DNA from: Postechiella marina | GTDB taxonomy: Bacteria; Bacteroidota; Bacteroidia; Flavobacteriales; Flavobacteriaceae | DNA: 64,000 bases | Reading direction: 5' to 3' | Assembly (NCBI RefSeq): GCF_039538365.1 | Contig: NZ_BAABCA010000001.1 | Location: 62,001-126,000 of the forward strand | Part shown: piece after piece, positions 17,649 through 26,569 of the stretch | Numbering within the stretch: the first letter of the stretch is position 1 | Layout: every line of letters starts with the position of its first letter | Notes under the pieces: model-generated | What the model was told of the DNA's origin: nothing | Databases searched by the model: none | Seen by the model: only the letters and a program-made list of their open reading frames with translations | Position numbers and translations under genes: made by a program

Positions 17649-19407
17649 TAAAAAAGAACAATTATTTGATATAGGCTTGTTTAAACGTCTTTTTCAATTT
17701 ATAAAACCTTATAACCTTGTTTTTTCGGGGGTGTTTGGTTCTGTTATTTTAATAGCCATTTTAGGTGTGTCTACACCGTATTTATTACAACAGGCTATAG
17801 ACACTAATTTAACAAATAGGGTAAGCGAAGGCTTTTTATTTTTTATTCTGTTAATGGTTGGGCTTTTGTTTGCAGAGTTTGTTTTTCAACTATTATTTAT
17901 TTACTACTCGGGTTGGCTAGGGCAAAGTGTTGTAAAAGATATAAGGGTTAAATTATTTAACCATTTACTTCGTTTTAAAATGAAGTATTACGATAACTCG
18001 TCTGTTGGTGTGTTAATTACTCGCTCTGTTACAGATATGGAGCGCATTGCCGATATTTTTGGACAAGGTTTATTTATGATTTTTCGCGATTTTTTAACCA
18101 TGATTGTTGTATCTATAGTTATGGTTATAATGAGCTGGAAATTAAGTTTAATAGTGTTTGCTATGTTACCAGTGGTTTTATACGCCACCAAGGTTTTTCA
18201 AAAATACATGAAAACTGCTTTTGAGGAAGTGAGAAACGAGGTATCTAACTTAAACTCTTTTGTGCAAGAGCGTATTACAGGCATGAAAATATTACAGTTG
18301 TTTGCACGAGAAGATGTTGAAAACGAAAACTTTAAAACTATTAACGGACGCCATAAAAAAGGGTGGTTAAAAACAATTTGGTATAACTCAATATTTTTTC
18401 CAATTCCAGATTTTTGTGCATCTGCAGTTACAGGGTTAGTGGTTTGGTATGGTGGTTTAGCATCGGTTGTAGATGGTACTGCTACACAAGGTGTTTTGTT
18501 TGCTTTTGTTATGTTTATTCCAAAATTATTTAGACCATTAAGGCAAATAGCCGATAAGTTTAATGCCTTGCAAATGGGTATGGTTGCTGCCAATAGAGTG
18601 TTTAAGGTAATAGATACAACATCGCAAATTGATGATACAGGAAAGCATATAGCCAAAAATTTTAAAGGAGATATAAATTTCGAGAATGTGTTTTTTAATT
18701 ATGTTGAAGATGAAGCTGTTTTAAAAGGCATTTCTTTTAATGTTAAAGCAGGAGAAACTGTGGCTATTGTTGGAGCTACTGGAGCAGGAAAGTCTACAAT
18801 TATTAACTTATTAAATCGTTTTTACGAAATTAAATCTGGTGTAATTTCTATTGATAATTTTGATATTAAAGAAGTTACCTTGCATTCTTTACGTAGCCAA
18901 ATAGCAGTGGTATTACAAGATGTATTTTTATTTGCAGATACTATTTTAAATAATATAACTTTAAATAATCCAGAAATAACTGAGGCACAAGTAGAGCAAG
19001 CTGCTAGAGATATTGGTGTGCACGATTTTATATCGAGTTTGCCAAACGGTTACCACTATAATGTAAAAGAACGTGGTGTTATGTTGTCTTCAGGGCAACG
19101 TCAACTAATTTCTTTTTTAAGAGCTTATGTAACAAACCCAAGCATTTTAGTGTTAGATGAGGCAACATCTTCTGTCGATTCTTATTCAGAACAACTTATT
19201 CAAAATGCAACCGATAAAATTACAAAAGGTAGAACGTCTATAGTTATTGCACACCGTTTGGCTACCATAAAAAAGGCAGACAAAATTATAGTTATGGATG
19301 CTGGTAATATTATGGAGCAAGGTACGCATGAAGAGTTACTTCAAATAAAAAACGGATATTATAAGAATTTATACGAAGTTCAGTTTTTAAAAGAAGAGGT
19401 GGCTTAA
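17641..19407 (+). CDS. ABC exporter, fused membrane and ATPase domains (MsbA/lipid-exporter type)
   Basis: 588 residues: an N-terminal six-helix ABC membrane domain (about 20-310) and a C-terminal ATPase with Walker A GATGAGKST, Q-loop, signature LSSGQRQ, Walker B ILVLDEATSS and the H-loop IVIAHRL. Half-transporters of this type form homodimers and export lipids, peptides or drugs. The signature Ser-Ser-Gly-Gln is normal for this class. It overlaps truA by 8 nt, so co-transcribed, and its end overlaps the convergent cdaA end by 4 nt. The substrate is not predictable. Confidence 0.92.
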   Translation: MSNKKEQLFDIGLFKRLFQFIKPYNLVFSGVFGSVILIAILGVSTPYLLQQAIDTNLTNRVSEGFLFFILLMVGLLFAEFVFQLLFIYYSGWLGQSVVKDIRVKLFNHLLRFKMKYYDNSSVGVLITRSVTDMERIADIFGQGLFMIFRDFLTMIVVSIVMVIMSWKLSLIVFAMLPVVLYATKVFQKYMKTAFEEVRNEVSNLNSFVQERITGMKILQLFAREDVENENFKTINGRHKKGWLKTIWYNSIFFPIPDFCASAVTGLVVWYGGLASVVDGTATQGVLFAFVMFIPKLFRPLRQIADKFNALQMGMVAANRVFKVIDTTSQIDDTGKHIAKNFKGDINFENVFFNYVEDEAVLKGISFNVKAGETVAIVGATGAGKSTIINLLNRFYEIKSGVISIDNFDIKEVTLHSLRSQIAVVLQDVFLFADTILNNITLNNPEITEAQVEQAARDIGVHDFISSLPNGYHYNVKERGVMLSSGQRQLISFLRAYVTNPSILVLDEATSSVDSYSEQLIQNATDKITKGRTSIVIAHRLATIKKADKIIVMDAGNIMEQGTHEELLQIKNGYYKNLYEVQFLKEEVA

Positions 19408-20192
19408 CCTAAATCTTTTTTAATCATATTTGTTAAATCTGTAGTGTCTTCGTAAACTACAAATTCACCATTTTTAAAATAAGAAATATGTCCGGTTTCT
19501 TCGCTAACAGCAAGCGCAACTGCATCTGTTTTTTCGGTAATGCCTATTGCTGCTCTATGACGCAAACCAAAGCGTTGCGGAATATTTTTTTCGTTGTTTA
19601 CAGGTAAAATAATACGTGTTGCTTTTACAATATTATCGTCTACAATAATAGCGCCATCGTGTAACGGGCTATTTTTAAAAAAAATACTCTCTATAATAGG
19701 CTGGGTTACCTTTATGTTCATTTCGTCTCCAGACGATAAAAGGAAATCTAAATTGTTGTTTCGTTCTAACACAATTAAAGCACCAGTTTTAGACATAGAC
19801 ATTTTGTTACATGCCGAAATAATAGCTTCAATATCTGTATTATCTTCAACTGTATCTGTTTTTAAAAAGTTGAATTTTTGTAAAAAATCGCGTCGTCTAT
19901 TAAAATTAGTAGAACCAACCATAAGCAGAAATTTTCTAATTTCTGGCTGGAAAACTACAATTAAAGCTATAATGCCCACCTTCATAAAACCACCAAAAAT
20001 GCTAGTTAGCAGTTCCATGTTTAAAAATTCGGTAAGTTTCCAAACCAAATAAATAATAATAATACCAATAAAAATATTTATTGCTACTGTACCTTTTATT
20101 AGTTTATAAACATAGTAGAGTAGAAGTGCCACAAGAATAACATCTATATAGTCTATAAGATTTAAATCTATAATATTATCAAATATCTCCAA
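19404..20192 (-). CDS. cdaA: Diadenylate cyclase CdaA
   Basis: CdaA makes the second messenger c-di-AMP from two ATP. Three N-terminal membrane helices (about residues 10-100) precede the DAC domain with the catalytic DGA motif (SPLHDGAIIVDD) and RHR motif (FGLRHRAAIGI). Length 262 fits CdaA rather than DisA. It lies downstream of folP with one lipoprotein gene between, the common Bacteroidota neighbourhood. The cydA/cdaR partner known from Firmicutes is not present here. Confidence 0.94.
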   Translation of the reverse strand: MEIFDNIIDLNLIDYIDVILVALLLYYVYKLIKGTVAINIFIGIIIIYLVWKLTEFLNMELLTSIFGGFMKVGIIALIVVFQPEIRKFLLMVGSTNFNRRRDFLQKFNFLKTDTVEDNTDIEAIISACNKMSMSKTGALIVLERNNNLDFLLSSGDEMNIKVTQPIIESIFFKNSPLHDGAIIVDDNIVKATRIILPVNNEKNIPQRFGLRHRAAIGITEKTDAVALAVSEETGHISYFKNGEFVVYEDTTDLTNMIKKDLG

Positions 20193-20227
20193 TGGCTGTG
20201 GGTTTTGGTAAATTTAGTAAAATATGG

Positions 20228-20911
20228 TTAATAAATGTATTCGTTGTTTGATATTTCAATAGGACTAAAATCTAGTTTATTTAATGTAGATTTAAATGAA
20301 ATATAATTTTGAAACGTAAGATTGGTATTAAAATATAAGTTCATTTTTAAATTATGGTTATCAATCTCATTTTTAGAAAAAAGGTCTTTTAAATAAGAGT
20401 CTAGATAATTTAGTGTTGTAATTTTTCGAGTTATAGAACTGTTTTTAGAGTTAACCGTTAAGGTAATGGAGTCTTTAGAGTAGAAGTTAAGCCAATATAT
20501 TTCTTCTAGATTCAGTGCATTATTTGCATGAGTTAAAATATAGTCTTGTTTTGTAAATTCAACAAAACCTAAGCTCTTTTTTATGCTATTGTTACAAGTA
20601 AAAAAGTTTTTAACGTTTTCTTTTTTATGACTTGAATTGGCCTTTTTTTCTTGTAGATATTTTATATGTGGCATGGCTTGTTTTAATGTTAAGCGTTTAT
20701 CTACGTTAACGAGCCAATTTGTTGTGCTAATTAAATTTTTTCGGTTTAATTCTACACTATCTTTTTTAGTTTCATCATAAAATAAATAGGCAGCAGATAC
20801 ATCTTGTATTTCAGATATTTTAGAATGATTTATTTCCGGAAGTAATATCACTTTGTCTTTTCCACAAGAAAATAAAACTATTAAAATAAAGCAGTATAAT
20901 ATGTTTTTCAT
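20228..20911 (-). CDS. Hypothetical lipoprotein between folP and cdaA
   Basis: The leader ends VLFSC (Cys16), a good lipobox. The remaining 210 residues are Lys/Asn/Ser-rich with no motif that I recognise. The last ~70 residues (strand-helix-strand with FNTNLTFQNYISFKSTLNKL) faintly recall the periplasmic domain of ExbD-like proteins, but this is only an impression. It sits 21 nt after folP and 35 nt before cdaA on the same strand, so it is probably part of that operon. Function unknown. Confidence 0.6.
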   Translation of the reverse strand: MKNILYCFILIVLFSCGKDKVILLPEINHSKISEIQDVSAAYLFYDETKKDSVELNRKNLISTTNWLVNVDKRLTLKQAMPHIKYLQEKKANSSHKKENVKNFFTCNNSIKKSLGFVEFTKQDYILTHANNALNLEEIYWLNFYSKDSITLTVNSKNSSITRKITTLNYLDSYLKDLFSKNEIDNHNLKMNLYFNTNLTFQNYISFKSTLNKLDFSPIEISNNEYIY

Positions 20912-20932
20912 AATTTATAAATAACCAATAAA

Positions 20933-21754
20933 TTAATTTAAAGCCTCAAGCAGTTTAACACACTCTAAAGCTTCTTTAACATCGTGTACACGTAAAATTG
21001 AAGCTCCCTTTTGTAGAGCAACAGTGTTTAAAATCGATGTGCCATTAAGTGCTTCTTTAGCAGATATTTCTAGTTTTTTGTATATCATAGATTTTCTAGA
21101 AATACCAGCAAGAATTGGCTTGTCAAGCATTTTTAATAATTCTAACTCATTTAAAAGCTCGAAGTTTTGTTCTAATGTTTTTGCAAAACCAAAACCAGGA
21201 TCAACAATCATATCTGCAATACCAAGTTTTTTGGCTTGAGCGATACGCTCAGAAAAGTAAAAAATAATGTCTTTAGTTAAATTATTGTAATTGGTTTGTT
21301 GTTGCATGGTTTGCGGTGTGCCTCGCATATGCATCATAATGTATGGCACATGTAAATTAGCAACAGTTTGTAGCATATCATTGTCTAATTTACCTGCAGA
21401 AATATCGTTAATTAAAGCAGCGCCAGCTTCAATAGTTTGTTTTGCTACTTGGCTTCTAAAAGTATCTACAGAAATTAAAGTTTCTGGAAAAGTTTTTAAA
21501 ACCAAACTTATAATAGGTAAAATACGTTTTAACTCAACATCTTGGCTAACATGTGCTGCATTTGGGCGCGAGCTGTAAGCACCAATATCTATAAAAGTAG
21601 CACCTTCATTTAGCATTAAATCGACATGGTTTAGTATGTCTTTTTCATTTTTATGGGCACCACCATCGTAAAACGAATCTGGAGTAATATTTAAAATACC
21701 CATAACTTTTGGAGTCGATAAATCTATAAGTTTGCCTTTACAATTTATGGTCAT
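20933..21754 (-). CDS. folP: Dihydropteroate synthase
   Basis: FolP condenses 6-hydroxymethyl-7,8-dihydropterin pyrophosphate with p-aminobenzoate in folate synthesis and is the sulfonamide target. Signatures: MGILNITPDSFYDGG (pterin loop), DIGAYSSRPNA (loop 2), VDPGFGFAKT and, near the end, ILRVHDVKEA. Length 273 is standard. It is the first gene of a folP-lipoprotein-cdaA run and is divergent from the DUF1599 gene. Confidence 0.95.
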   Translation of the reverse strand: MTINCKGKLIDLSTPKVMGILNITPDSFYDGGAHKNEKDILNHVDLMLNEGATFIDIGAYSSRPNAAHVSQDVELKRILPIISLVLKTFPETLISVDTFRSQVAKQTIEAGAALINDISAGKLDNDMLQTVANLHVPYIMMHMRGTPQTMQQQTNYNNLTKDIIFYFSERIAQAKKLGIADMIVDPGFGFAKTLEQNFELLNELELLKMLDKPILAGISRKSMIYKKLEISAKEALNGTSILNTVALQKGASILRVHDVKEALECVKLLEALN

Positions 21755-21929
21755 ATTTTTATTAAAATAAATAAAATTTAAAGTGAGTTAAAAAAGCTAT
21801 TAAAGCCTATACAAAATTAATTATTTGTTTACGAGCAGCAACATTTATACATTAAATATTAAAGTTTATACAACAGGTTTTGCACTTTAAACAATTTAAG
21901 CGAAATTTACGCAAAATTCAATATAATTT

Positions 21930-22466
21930 ATGCAAGATACTTCAAAACAATACGACGCTATTATAAACACTTGTAAAAACTTATTTACTAAAAAAATGTC
22001 TGATTATGGTAGTGCATGGCGCATATTACGTTTGCCATCTCTAACAGATCAAATTTTTATAAAAGCGCAACGTATTCGTGGTTTGCAAGAAAACGAGGTG
22101 AGAAAGGTTGATGAAGGCGAAGTAAGCGAATTTATAGGTATTATAAACTATGCTGTAATGGCTTTAATTCAGTTAGAAAAAGGTGTTGTAGAACAACCAG
22201 ACTTATCTACAGAAGAGGCAACAGAGTTGTACGAAAAGCAAGTAGCAATAACCAAGCAATTAATGGAAGATAAAAACCATGATTATGGCGAAGCTTGGCG
22301 AGATATGCGTGTAAGTAGTTTAACCGATTTAATTTTACAAAAATTGTTGCGTGTTAAGCAAATAGAAGACAACAAAGGGAAAACTTTAGTTAGCGAAGGT
22401 ATAGATGCTAATTATCAAGATATGATTAATTACGCTGTTTTTGCCATGATTCACTTAGGAGAATAG
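21930..22466 (+). CDS. DUF1599 protein with two repeated domains
   Basis: 178 residues formed by two copies of a helical module. The first has KMSDYGSAWRILRLPSLTDQI with IGIINYAVMALIQL, the second has KNHDYGEAWRDMRVSSLTDLI with MINYAVFAMIHL. The conserved H/S-DYG-x-AW pattern is seen in proteins annotated as nucleotide-modification-associated. Its role in Bacteroidota is unknown. It opens the conserved run DUF1599-DoxX-permease-TlpA-tpiA-prmA-clpS. Confidence 0.88.
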   Translation: MQDTSKQYDAIINTCKNLFTKKMSDYGSAWRILRLPSLTDQIFIKAQRIRGLQENEVRKVDEGEVSEFIGIINYAVMALIQLEKGVVEQPDLSTEEATELYEKQVAITKQLMEDKNHDYGEAWRDMRVSSLTDLILQKLLRVKQIEDNKGKTLVSEGIDANYQDMINYAVFAMIHLGE

Positions 22467-22500
22467 ATTGCCGATTACCATTTTTAATTCAATATAATTT

Positions 22501-23619
22501 ATGAAAATATTAGTAGCCTTAAGTAGAGTATTTGTTGGAGTTTTATTCATTATTTCTGGAATGATTAAGTTAAACGATCCTTTAGGGTTTTCGTACAAGC
22601 TTCAAGAATATTTTAGTGCAGATGTTTTAAATGTAGAATTTTTTATTCCGTATGCATTAATGATTTCTGTTTTAGTTGTTATTTTCGAAGTTGTTTTAGG
22701 TGTTTTCTTGCTTATTGGTTATAAACCTAAATTTACAATATGGAGCTTATTAGCTATGATTGTGTTTTTTACTTTCTTAACCTTTTACTCGGCTTATTTT
22801 GATAAAGTAAAAGATTGTGGATGCTTTGGCGATGCTTTAAAATTAACACCTTGGGAGAGTTTTACAAAAGATTTAATACTCTTATTTTTTATATTAATAC
22901 TTGTTATTGGTTTAAAATACATAAAACCAGTTTTTGGCAAATTACAAACCACTATTTTAGCTTTACTTAGTTTTATTTTTAGTTTATGGTTTGGTTACCA
23001 TGTGCTAATGCATTTACCAGCTAAAGATTTTAGAGCTTATAAAATAGGCGCTAACATTCAAGAAGGTATGAGTATTCCTGAAGATGCAGCAAAACCTGTT
23101 CAAGAATTTTATTGGAAATTTAATGTAAATGGCGAAGAAAAAACAATAACAACAGATGGTTCTTATCCAACAGTTAAAGGTGATTTTATAAGTGTAGATA
23201 GTAAGATGATTACAGAAGGTTACCAACCACCAATTTACGATTTTTCTATAGAAAGTAACGACGAAGATTTAACAACACAGTTTTTAAACGAAGACAATTT
23301 AGTAGTTGTTATATCTTATAATTTAGATAAAATAGAAACCCAAGGAGCTTTAAAACTTAAAGCATTACAAGACGAAGCCTTAAGGCAAGGCTATAAAATT
23401 ATTGGTTTAACAGCATCTGGCGAAGAGGCAAAACAACGCATAAAGGAAGCTTATAAATTAGATTTCGAATTTTATTTATGCGACGAAAAAGCCTTAAAAA
23501 CAATTGTTCGTGCAAATCCTGGTATTTTAGAAATGGATAAAGGCACTATAAAACAAAAAGTACATTATAACGATTTAAATTTATTAGAATTACCCAAAGT
23601 AGAAAGGAAGCCAGAGTAG
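22501..23619 (+). CDS. BT_3928-type DoxX/MauE membrane protein
   Basis: 372 residues: four hydrophobic helices (about 1-160) form a DoxX/MauE-like unit with GCFGD and the Cys pair KDCGCFGD near residue 104, and the C-terminal 200 residues form a globular part with a thioredoxin-like stretch (LVVVISYNLDKIE, LKALQDEALRQGYKIIGLTAS) lacking CxxC. Membrane DoxX/MauE proteins handle thiol or quinone electron transfer. Neighbouring TlpA supports a redox role. It is typical of this Bacteroidota locus. Confidence 0.82.
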   Translation: MKILVALSRVFVGVLFIISGMIKLNDPLGFSYKLQEYFSADVLNVEFFIPYALMISVLVVIFEVVLGVFLLIGYKPKFTIWSLLAMIVFFTFLTFYSAYFDKVKDCGCFGDALKLTPWESFTKDLILLFFILILVIGLKYIKPVFGKLQTTILALLSFIFSLWFGYHVLMHLPAKDFRAYKIGANIQEGMSIPEDAAKPVQEFYWKFNVNGEEKTITTDGSYPTVKGDFISVDSKMITEGYQPPIYDFSIESNDEDLTTQFLNEDNLVVVISYNLDKIETQGALKLKALQDEALRQGYKIIGLTASGEEAKQRIKEAYKLDFEFYLCDEKALKTIVRANPGILEMDKGTIKQKVHYNDLNLLELPKVERKPE

Positions 23620-23640
23620 TCTATTAAAGATTAAGAAACA

Positions 23641-23825
23641 GTTTATTCTATTAACAAAGAAATATTAACTCAAGAAAAAGCAGATAATTTGTTAAAAAGA
23701 AAACAAAAAAGAAGTATTTGTGTTTAAAGAAAGGATATAAAAGCAATATTCTAGATGCTATTAACAAAACCAATAATATCAATTATTCAAGTTTTGTTAA
23801 TATTGTTCTAAAAGCCAAAGAATAA
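23641..23825 (+). pseudogene. Possible frameshifted remnant of a small protein gene
   Basis: Two adjoining frames look coding but are out of register: VYSINKEILTQEKADNLLKR up to about 23700, then KYLCLKKGYKSNILDAINKT to the stop at 23823-23825. They would join by one frameshift in the A-rich stretch 23697-23711. No start codon follows the upstream in-frame stop. The stretch is short and AT-rich, so chance is possible. Confidence 0.25.
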
Positions 23826-23869
23826 GCTATTAACTAGTATTAAACAAAACCTAATAATAACTAAAGCAA

Positions 23870-24946
23870 CTGATAAACTATTTATTAAATAAAACAGGTT
23901 ATGCACTACTCACTTTATTTGGAGTAGTAACGGTTATATTTTTATTATTTAATGTGCTTCCTGGCGATCCTGCAAAAATGATGTTAGGCCAAAACCAAAC
24001 AGCAGAGCAGGTTAAAACAGTAAAACAAAAATACGGATTCGATAAACCTTTAAAAACACAGTATTTATATTACATAAACGATTTATTGCCAATCTCCTTT
24101 CATTCCAATAATAAAGAAGATTACACCTTTTTAAGAGTAAATAAATATAAGGCCATAAAACTTTTTACAATAGGCAATACAACAACCGTAATAAAGCCAC
24201 CATATTTAAGAGAATCTTTTACAAAACAAGGTAAAAAGGTAAGTCAGGTTTTGGCAGAAACATTACCTAATACATTTGTTTTAGCTATATCTGCTATTGT
24301 AATAGCTATAATTCTAGGTGTTGCTTTAGGCATTGTATCTGCTCTATATAAAGATAAATGGTTAGATAAAACCATTCAAATATTTAGCACGTTAGGTATG
24401 AGTGTCCCATCCTTTTTTAGCGCCATTCTGTTTGCATGGTTATTTGGTTATGTATTACATAAATACACCAATTTAGAAATGACGGGTAGCCTATACGAGC
24501 TAGACGATTTTGGAGAATCTATGCATATAAAATGGAAAAACTTAATACTTCCAGCAGTAGTTTTAGGTATTCGTCCATTAGCGGTTGTTATTCAATTAAT
24601 GCGTAATTCACTATTAGAAGTTTTTAATCAAGATTATATAAGAACCGCACGAGCAAAAGGTTTAAGCGAATTTCAAATAATTAAAAAACACGCCATTAAA
24701 AATGCATTAAACCCAGTAGTAACAGCAATTTCAGGTTGGTTTGCATCCATGTTGGCAGGCGCAGTATTTGTAGAGTATATTTTTGGGTGGAACGGTCTTG
24801 GCAAAGAAATAGTAAACGCCTTAAATACATTAGACTTACCCGTAATTATGGGTGCAGTTTTAGTAATAGCAACTCTTTTTGTAATTATAAATATTTTTGT
24901 CGACTTAATCTATGTTTGGTTAGATCCAAAAGTAAAACTAGAATAA
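23870..24946 (+). CDS. ABC transporter permease, DppB/OppB type, apparent CTG start
   Basis: An inner-membrane permease of the peptide-uptake class. The conserved N-terminal helix NKTGYALLTLFGVVTVIFLL and the following NVLPGDPAKMM are in frame well upstream of the first GTG (23954), so that GTG cannot be the true start. Going back, the frame is open to a stop at 23858-23860, and the only position that fits the family start is CTG at 23870 (L-I-N-Y-L-L-N-K). The EAA loop RTARAKGLSEFQIIKKHAIKNAL is intact near residue 260. No second permease, ATPase or binding protein is adjacent; single DppB-like genes occur at this locus in relatives. Confidence 0.8.
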   Translation: MINYLLNKTGYALLTLFGVVTVIFLLFNVLPGDPAKMMLGQNQTAEQVKTVKQKYGFDKPLKTQYLYYINDLLPISFHSNNKEDYTFLRVNKYKAIKLFTIGNTTTVIKPPYLRESFTKQGKKVSQVLAETLPNTFVLAISAIVIAIILGVALGIVSALYKDKWLDKTIQIFSTLGMSVPSFFSAILFAWLFGYVLHKYTNLEMTGSLYELDDFGESMHIKWKNLILPAVVLGIRPLAVVIQLMRNSLLEVFNQDYIRTARAKGLSEFQIIKKHAIKNALNPVVTAISGWFASMLAGAVFVEYIFGWNGLGKEIVNALNTLDLPVIMGAVLVIATLFVIINIFVDLIYVWLDPKVKLE

Positions 24947-24950
24947 TTTA

Positions 24951-24970
24951 ATTTCCGCGAAAGCGAAAAC
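24951..24970. repeat. Short GCGAAAGCG motif, copy 1
   Basis: ATTTCCGCGAAAGCGAAAAC follows the permease stop codon. A near-identical copy (ATTTCCGCGAAGGCGAAAAA) is at 29258-29277. Confidence 0.5.
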
Positions 24971-24994
24971 CTCATTATCGCAAAACTCAAAATC

Positions 24995-25483
24995 ATGAAC
25001 AAATTTAAATACATAATAATACTATTTCTAGGGCTTTTAAGCTGTAAAGAAGAGCCTAAAGCCTTTTCTACTAAAGCCTTAAACGATACATTTAAAAATA
25101 TAGAAGGTAACACCATAACCCTTAAAAGCATATTAGAAAAACATAAAGGCAAAAATGTTGTAATAGATATTTGGGCATCTTGGTGTGGCGACTGTATTCA
25201 AGGTATGCCAAAAGTAAAAGCATTACAAACCCAATTTCCAGATGTAGCCTACGTATTTTTATCTTTAGATAGAGGAGAAGATGCCTGGAAAAGAGGCATA
25301 AAAAAATACGATGTAGTAGGCGATCACTATTATATGCCTAACGGAAAAGATTGTGACTTTGCAGATTTCGCAAAAATAAGCTGGATTCCTAGATATATGG
25401 TTATAAATAAGTCTAGCGAAATCGTTGTATTTAATGTTATTGAAGCTGATGACGATAAGTTGATAGAAGCATTAAAAAATTAA
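24995..25483 (+). CDS. TlpA-family thiol-disulfide oxidoreductase (lipoprotein)
   Basis: Lipobox GLLSC (Cys17) places it on the periplasmic side. The thioredoxin fold carries W63-C-G-D-C67 in place of the commoner WCGPC; the cis-Pro is in WIPRYMV. 162 residues is normal for TlpA/ResA-like proteins. The gene lies between the permease and tpiA, together with the Cys-containing DoxX-like protein, which suggests envelope thiol maintenance. Confidence 0.88.
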   Translation: MNKFKYIIILFLGLLSCKEEPKAFSTKALNDTFKNIEGNTITLKSILEKHKGKNVVIDIWASWCGDCIQGMPKVKALQTQFPDVAYVFLSLDRGEDAWKRGIKKYDVVGDHYYMPNGKDCDFADFAKISWIPRYMVINKSSEIVVFNVIEADDDKLIEALKN

Positions 25484-25563
25484 CTATTTTTGTTTTTAAG
25501 AACAGAAAATATTAATCTAAAAATAAACAATCCTTCTCCATTTTGAAGGTTAGTACGACCATT

Positions 25564-26313
25564 ATGAGAAAAAATATCGTAGCAGGAAACTGGAAAATGA
25601 ATAATGATTTAGCACAAACAGAATCATTATTAAACGACTTAAAAAATCAAGAAGCAACATCAAACGCAGAGATTATGGTTGCGCCAACGTATACAAACTT
25701 ATACCAAGCAAGCCAAGCTCTAAAAGAATCTAAAATAGAAGTTGTTGCACAAAACATGCACTTTGCAGAAAACGGGGCATACACAGGCGAAATTAGCGCA
25801 AGTATGTTACAAAGTATTGGTGTTAAAACTGTTATTTTAGGACACAGCGAGCGTCGTGAGTATTTTAATGAAACAGACGAGTTGTTAGCCAAAAAAGTAG
25901 ATGCAGCTTTAGCAAAAGGAATGCGTGTTATTTTCTGTTTCGGAGAAGAATTAGCAGACAGAAAAGCAGGAAACGAAGAAACCGTAGTGGGTAATCAAAT
26001 AAAAAATGCATTGTTTCATTTAGGCGCAGCAGCATTTCAAAATATAGTGTTAGCTTACGAGCCAGTTTGGGCTATTGGTACAGGCGAAACAGCAAGTCCA
26101 GAGCAAGCACAAGATATGCATGCATTTATAAGAAAAACATTAGCAGATAAATATGGTAACGATGTAGCCGATGGAGTTTCAATTCTTTACGGTGGTAGTG
26201 TTAAGCCAGCAAATGCAGAAGAAATTTTCTCTAAACCAGACGTAGACGGAGGCTTAATAGGAGGCGCATCTCTTAAAGCAGAAGATTTTTTTGCAATAGT
26301 AAACGCATTTTAA
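25564..26313 (+). CDS. tpiA: Triosephosphate isomerase
   Basis: Interconverts dihydroxyacetone phosphate and glyceraldehyde-3-phosphate in glycolysis. Catalytic residues are all visible: Lys in GNWKMN, His in LGHSERRE, Glu in AYEPVWAIGTG, and the phosphate loop YGGSVKP. The ATG at 25564 gives MRKNIVAGNWKMN, the family start; a TTG 21 nt upstream (25543) would add seven residues and is less likely. 249 residues. It is followed by a hairpin repeat and a terminator. Confidence 0.97.
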   Translation: MRKNIVAGNWKMNNDLAQTESLLNDLKNQEATSNAEIMVAPTYTNLYQASQALKESKIEVVAQNMHFAENGAYTGEISASMLQSIGVKTVILGHSERREYFNETDELLAKKVDAALAKGMRVIFCFGEELADRKAGNEETVVGNQIKNALFHLGAAAFQNIVLAYEPVWAIGTGETASPEQAQDMHAFIRKTLADKYGNDVADGVSILYGGSVKPANAEEIFSKPDVDGGLIGGASLKAEDFFAIVNAF

Positions 26314-26328
26314 ATTAACACGATTTAT

Positions 26329-26403
26329 GGCGTTACCACAAGGGGCGGGCTTTCACGAGTCGCTCTCTGCGAGGAGCTCCAACAATCGTTCAATCCCTAA
26401 CGC
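26329..26403 (-). repeat. Dispersed GCGTTA/TAACGC hairpin element, copy B
   Basis: On the minus strand it begins GCGTTAGGGATTG and ends GAAAGCCCGCCCCTTG plus TGGTAACGCC. The centre contains GGAGCTCC and CTCGCAGAGAG. It starts 15 nt after the tpiA stop. It is strikingly GC-rich compared with the flanks and shares both ends with copies at 12967-13120 and 31232-31314. Confidence 0.75.
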
Positions 26404-26434
26404 GGGCGTACTTGTACAGTACAGACATAAAATA

Positions 26435-26470
26435 AAAACCTGTAAAATTTAAAATCTTACAGGTTTTTTT
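26435..26470 (+). terminator. Terminator of the tpiA operon
   Basis: AAAACCTGTAA (26435-26445) pairs with TTACAGGTTTT (26457-26467), followed by T-run. Confidence 0.88.
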
Positions 26471-26541
26471 GTACCCAAAAAGTAATAAACCCAACCCATA
26501 CTTTTTAACATTTAGGTATAAAGAATCATAGTTTTTACCGT

Positions 26542-26549
26542 TATCTTTG
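26542..26549 (+). promoter_or_regulatory. -7 box of prmA
   Basis: TATCTTTG matches TAnnTTTG exactly, 20 nt before the prmA start. No clear -33 element. Confidence 0.5.
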
Positions 26550-26569
26550 TACTCGAAAAATAAATAAGC

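Noticed and set aside
20228..20911. ExbD-like C-terminal region in the folP-cdaA lipoprotein
   Set aside because: Only a vague strand-helix pattern; no ExbD signature and no TonB/ExbB gene nearby, so not used as a call.
21335..21365. TGGCAC followed by AT-rich sequence resembling a sigma54 -24 element
   Set aside because: It lies within folP, lacks TTGC at the right spacing and has no downstream gene start.
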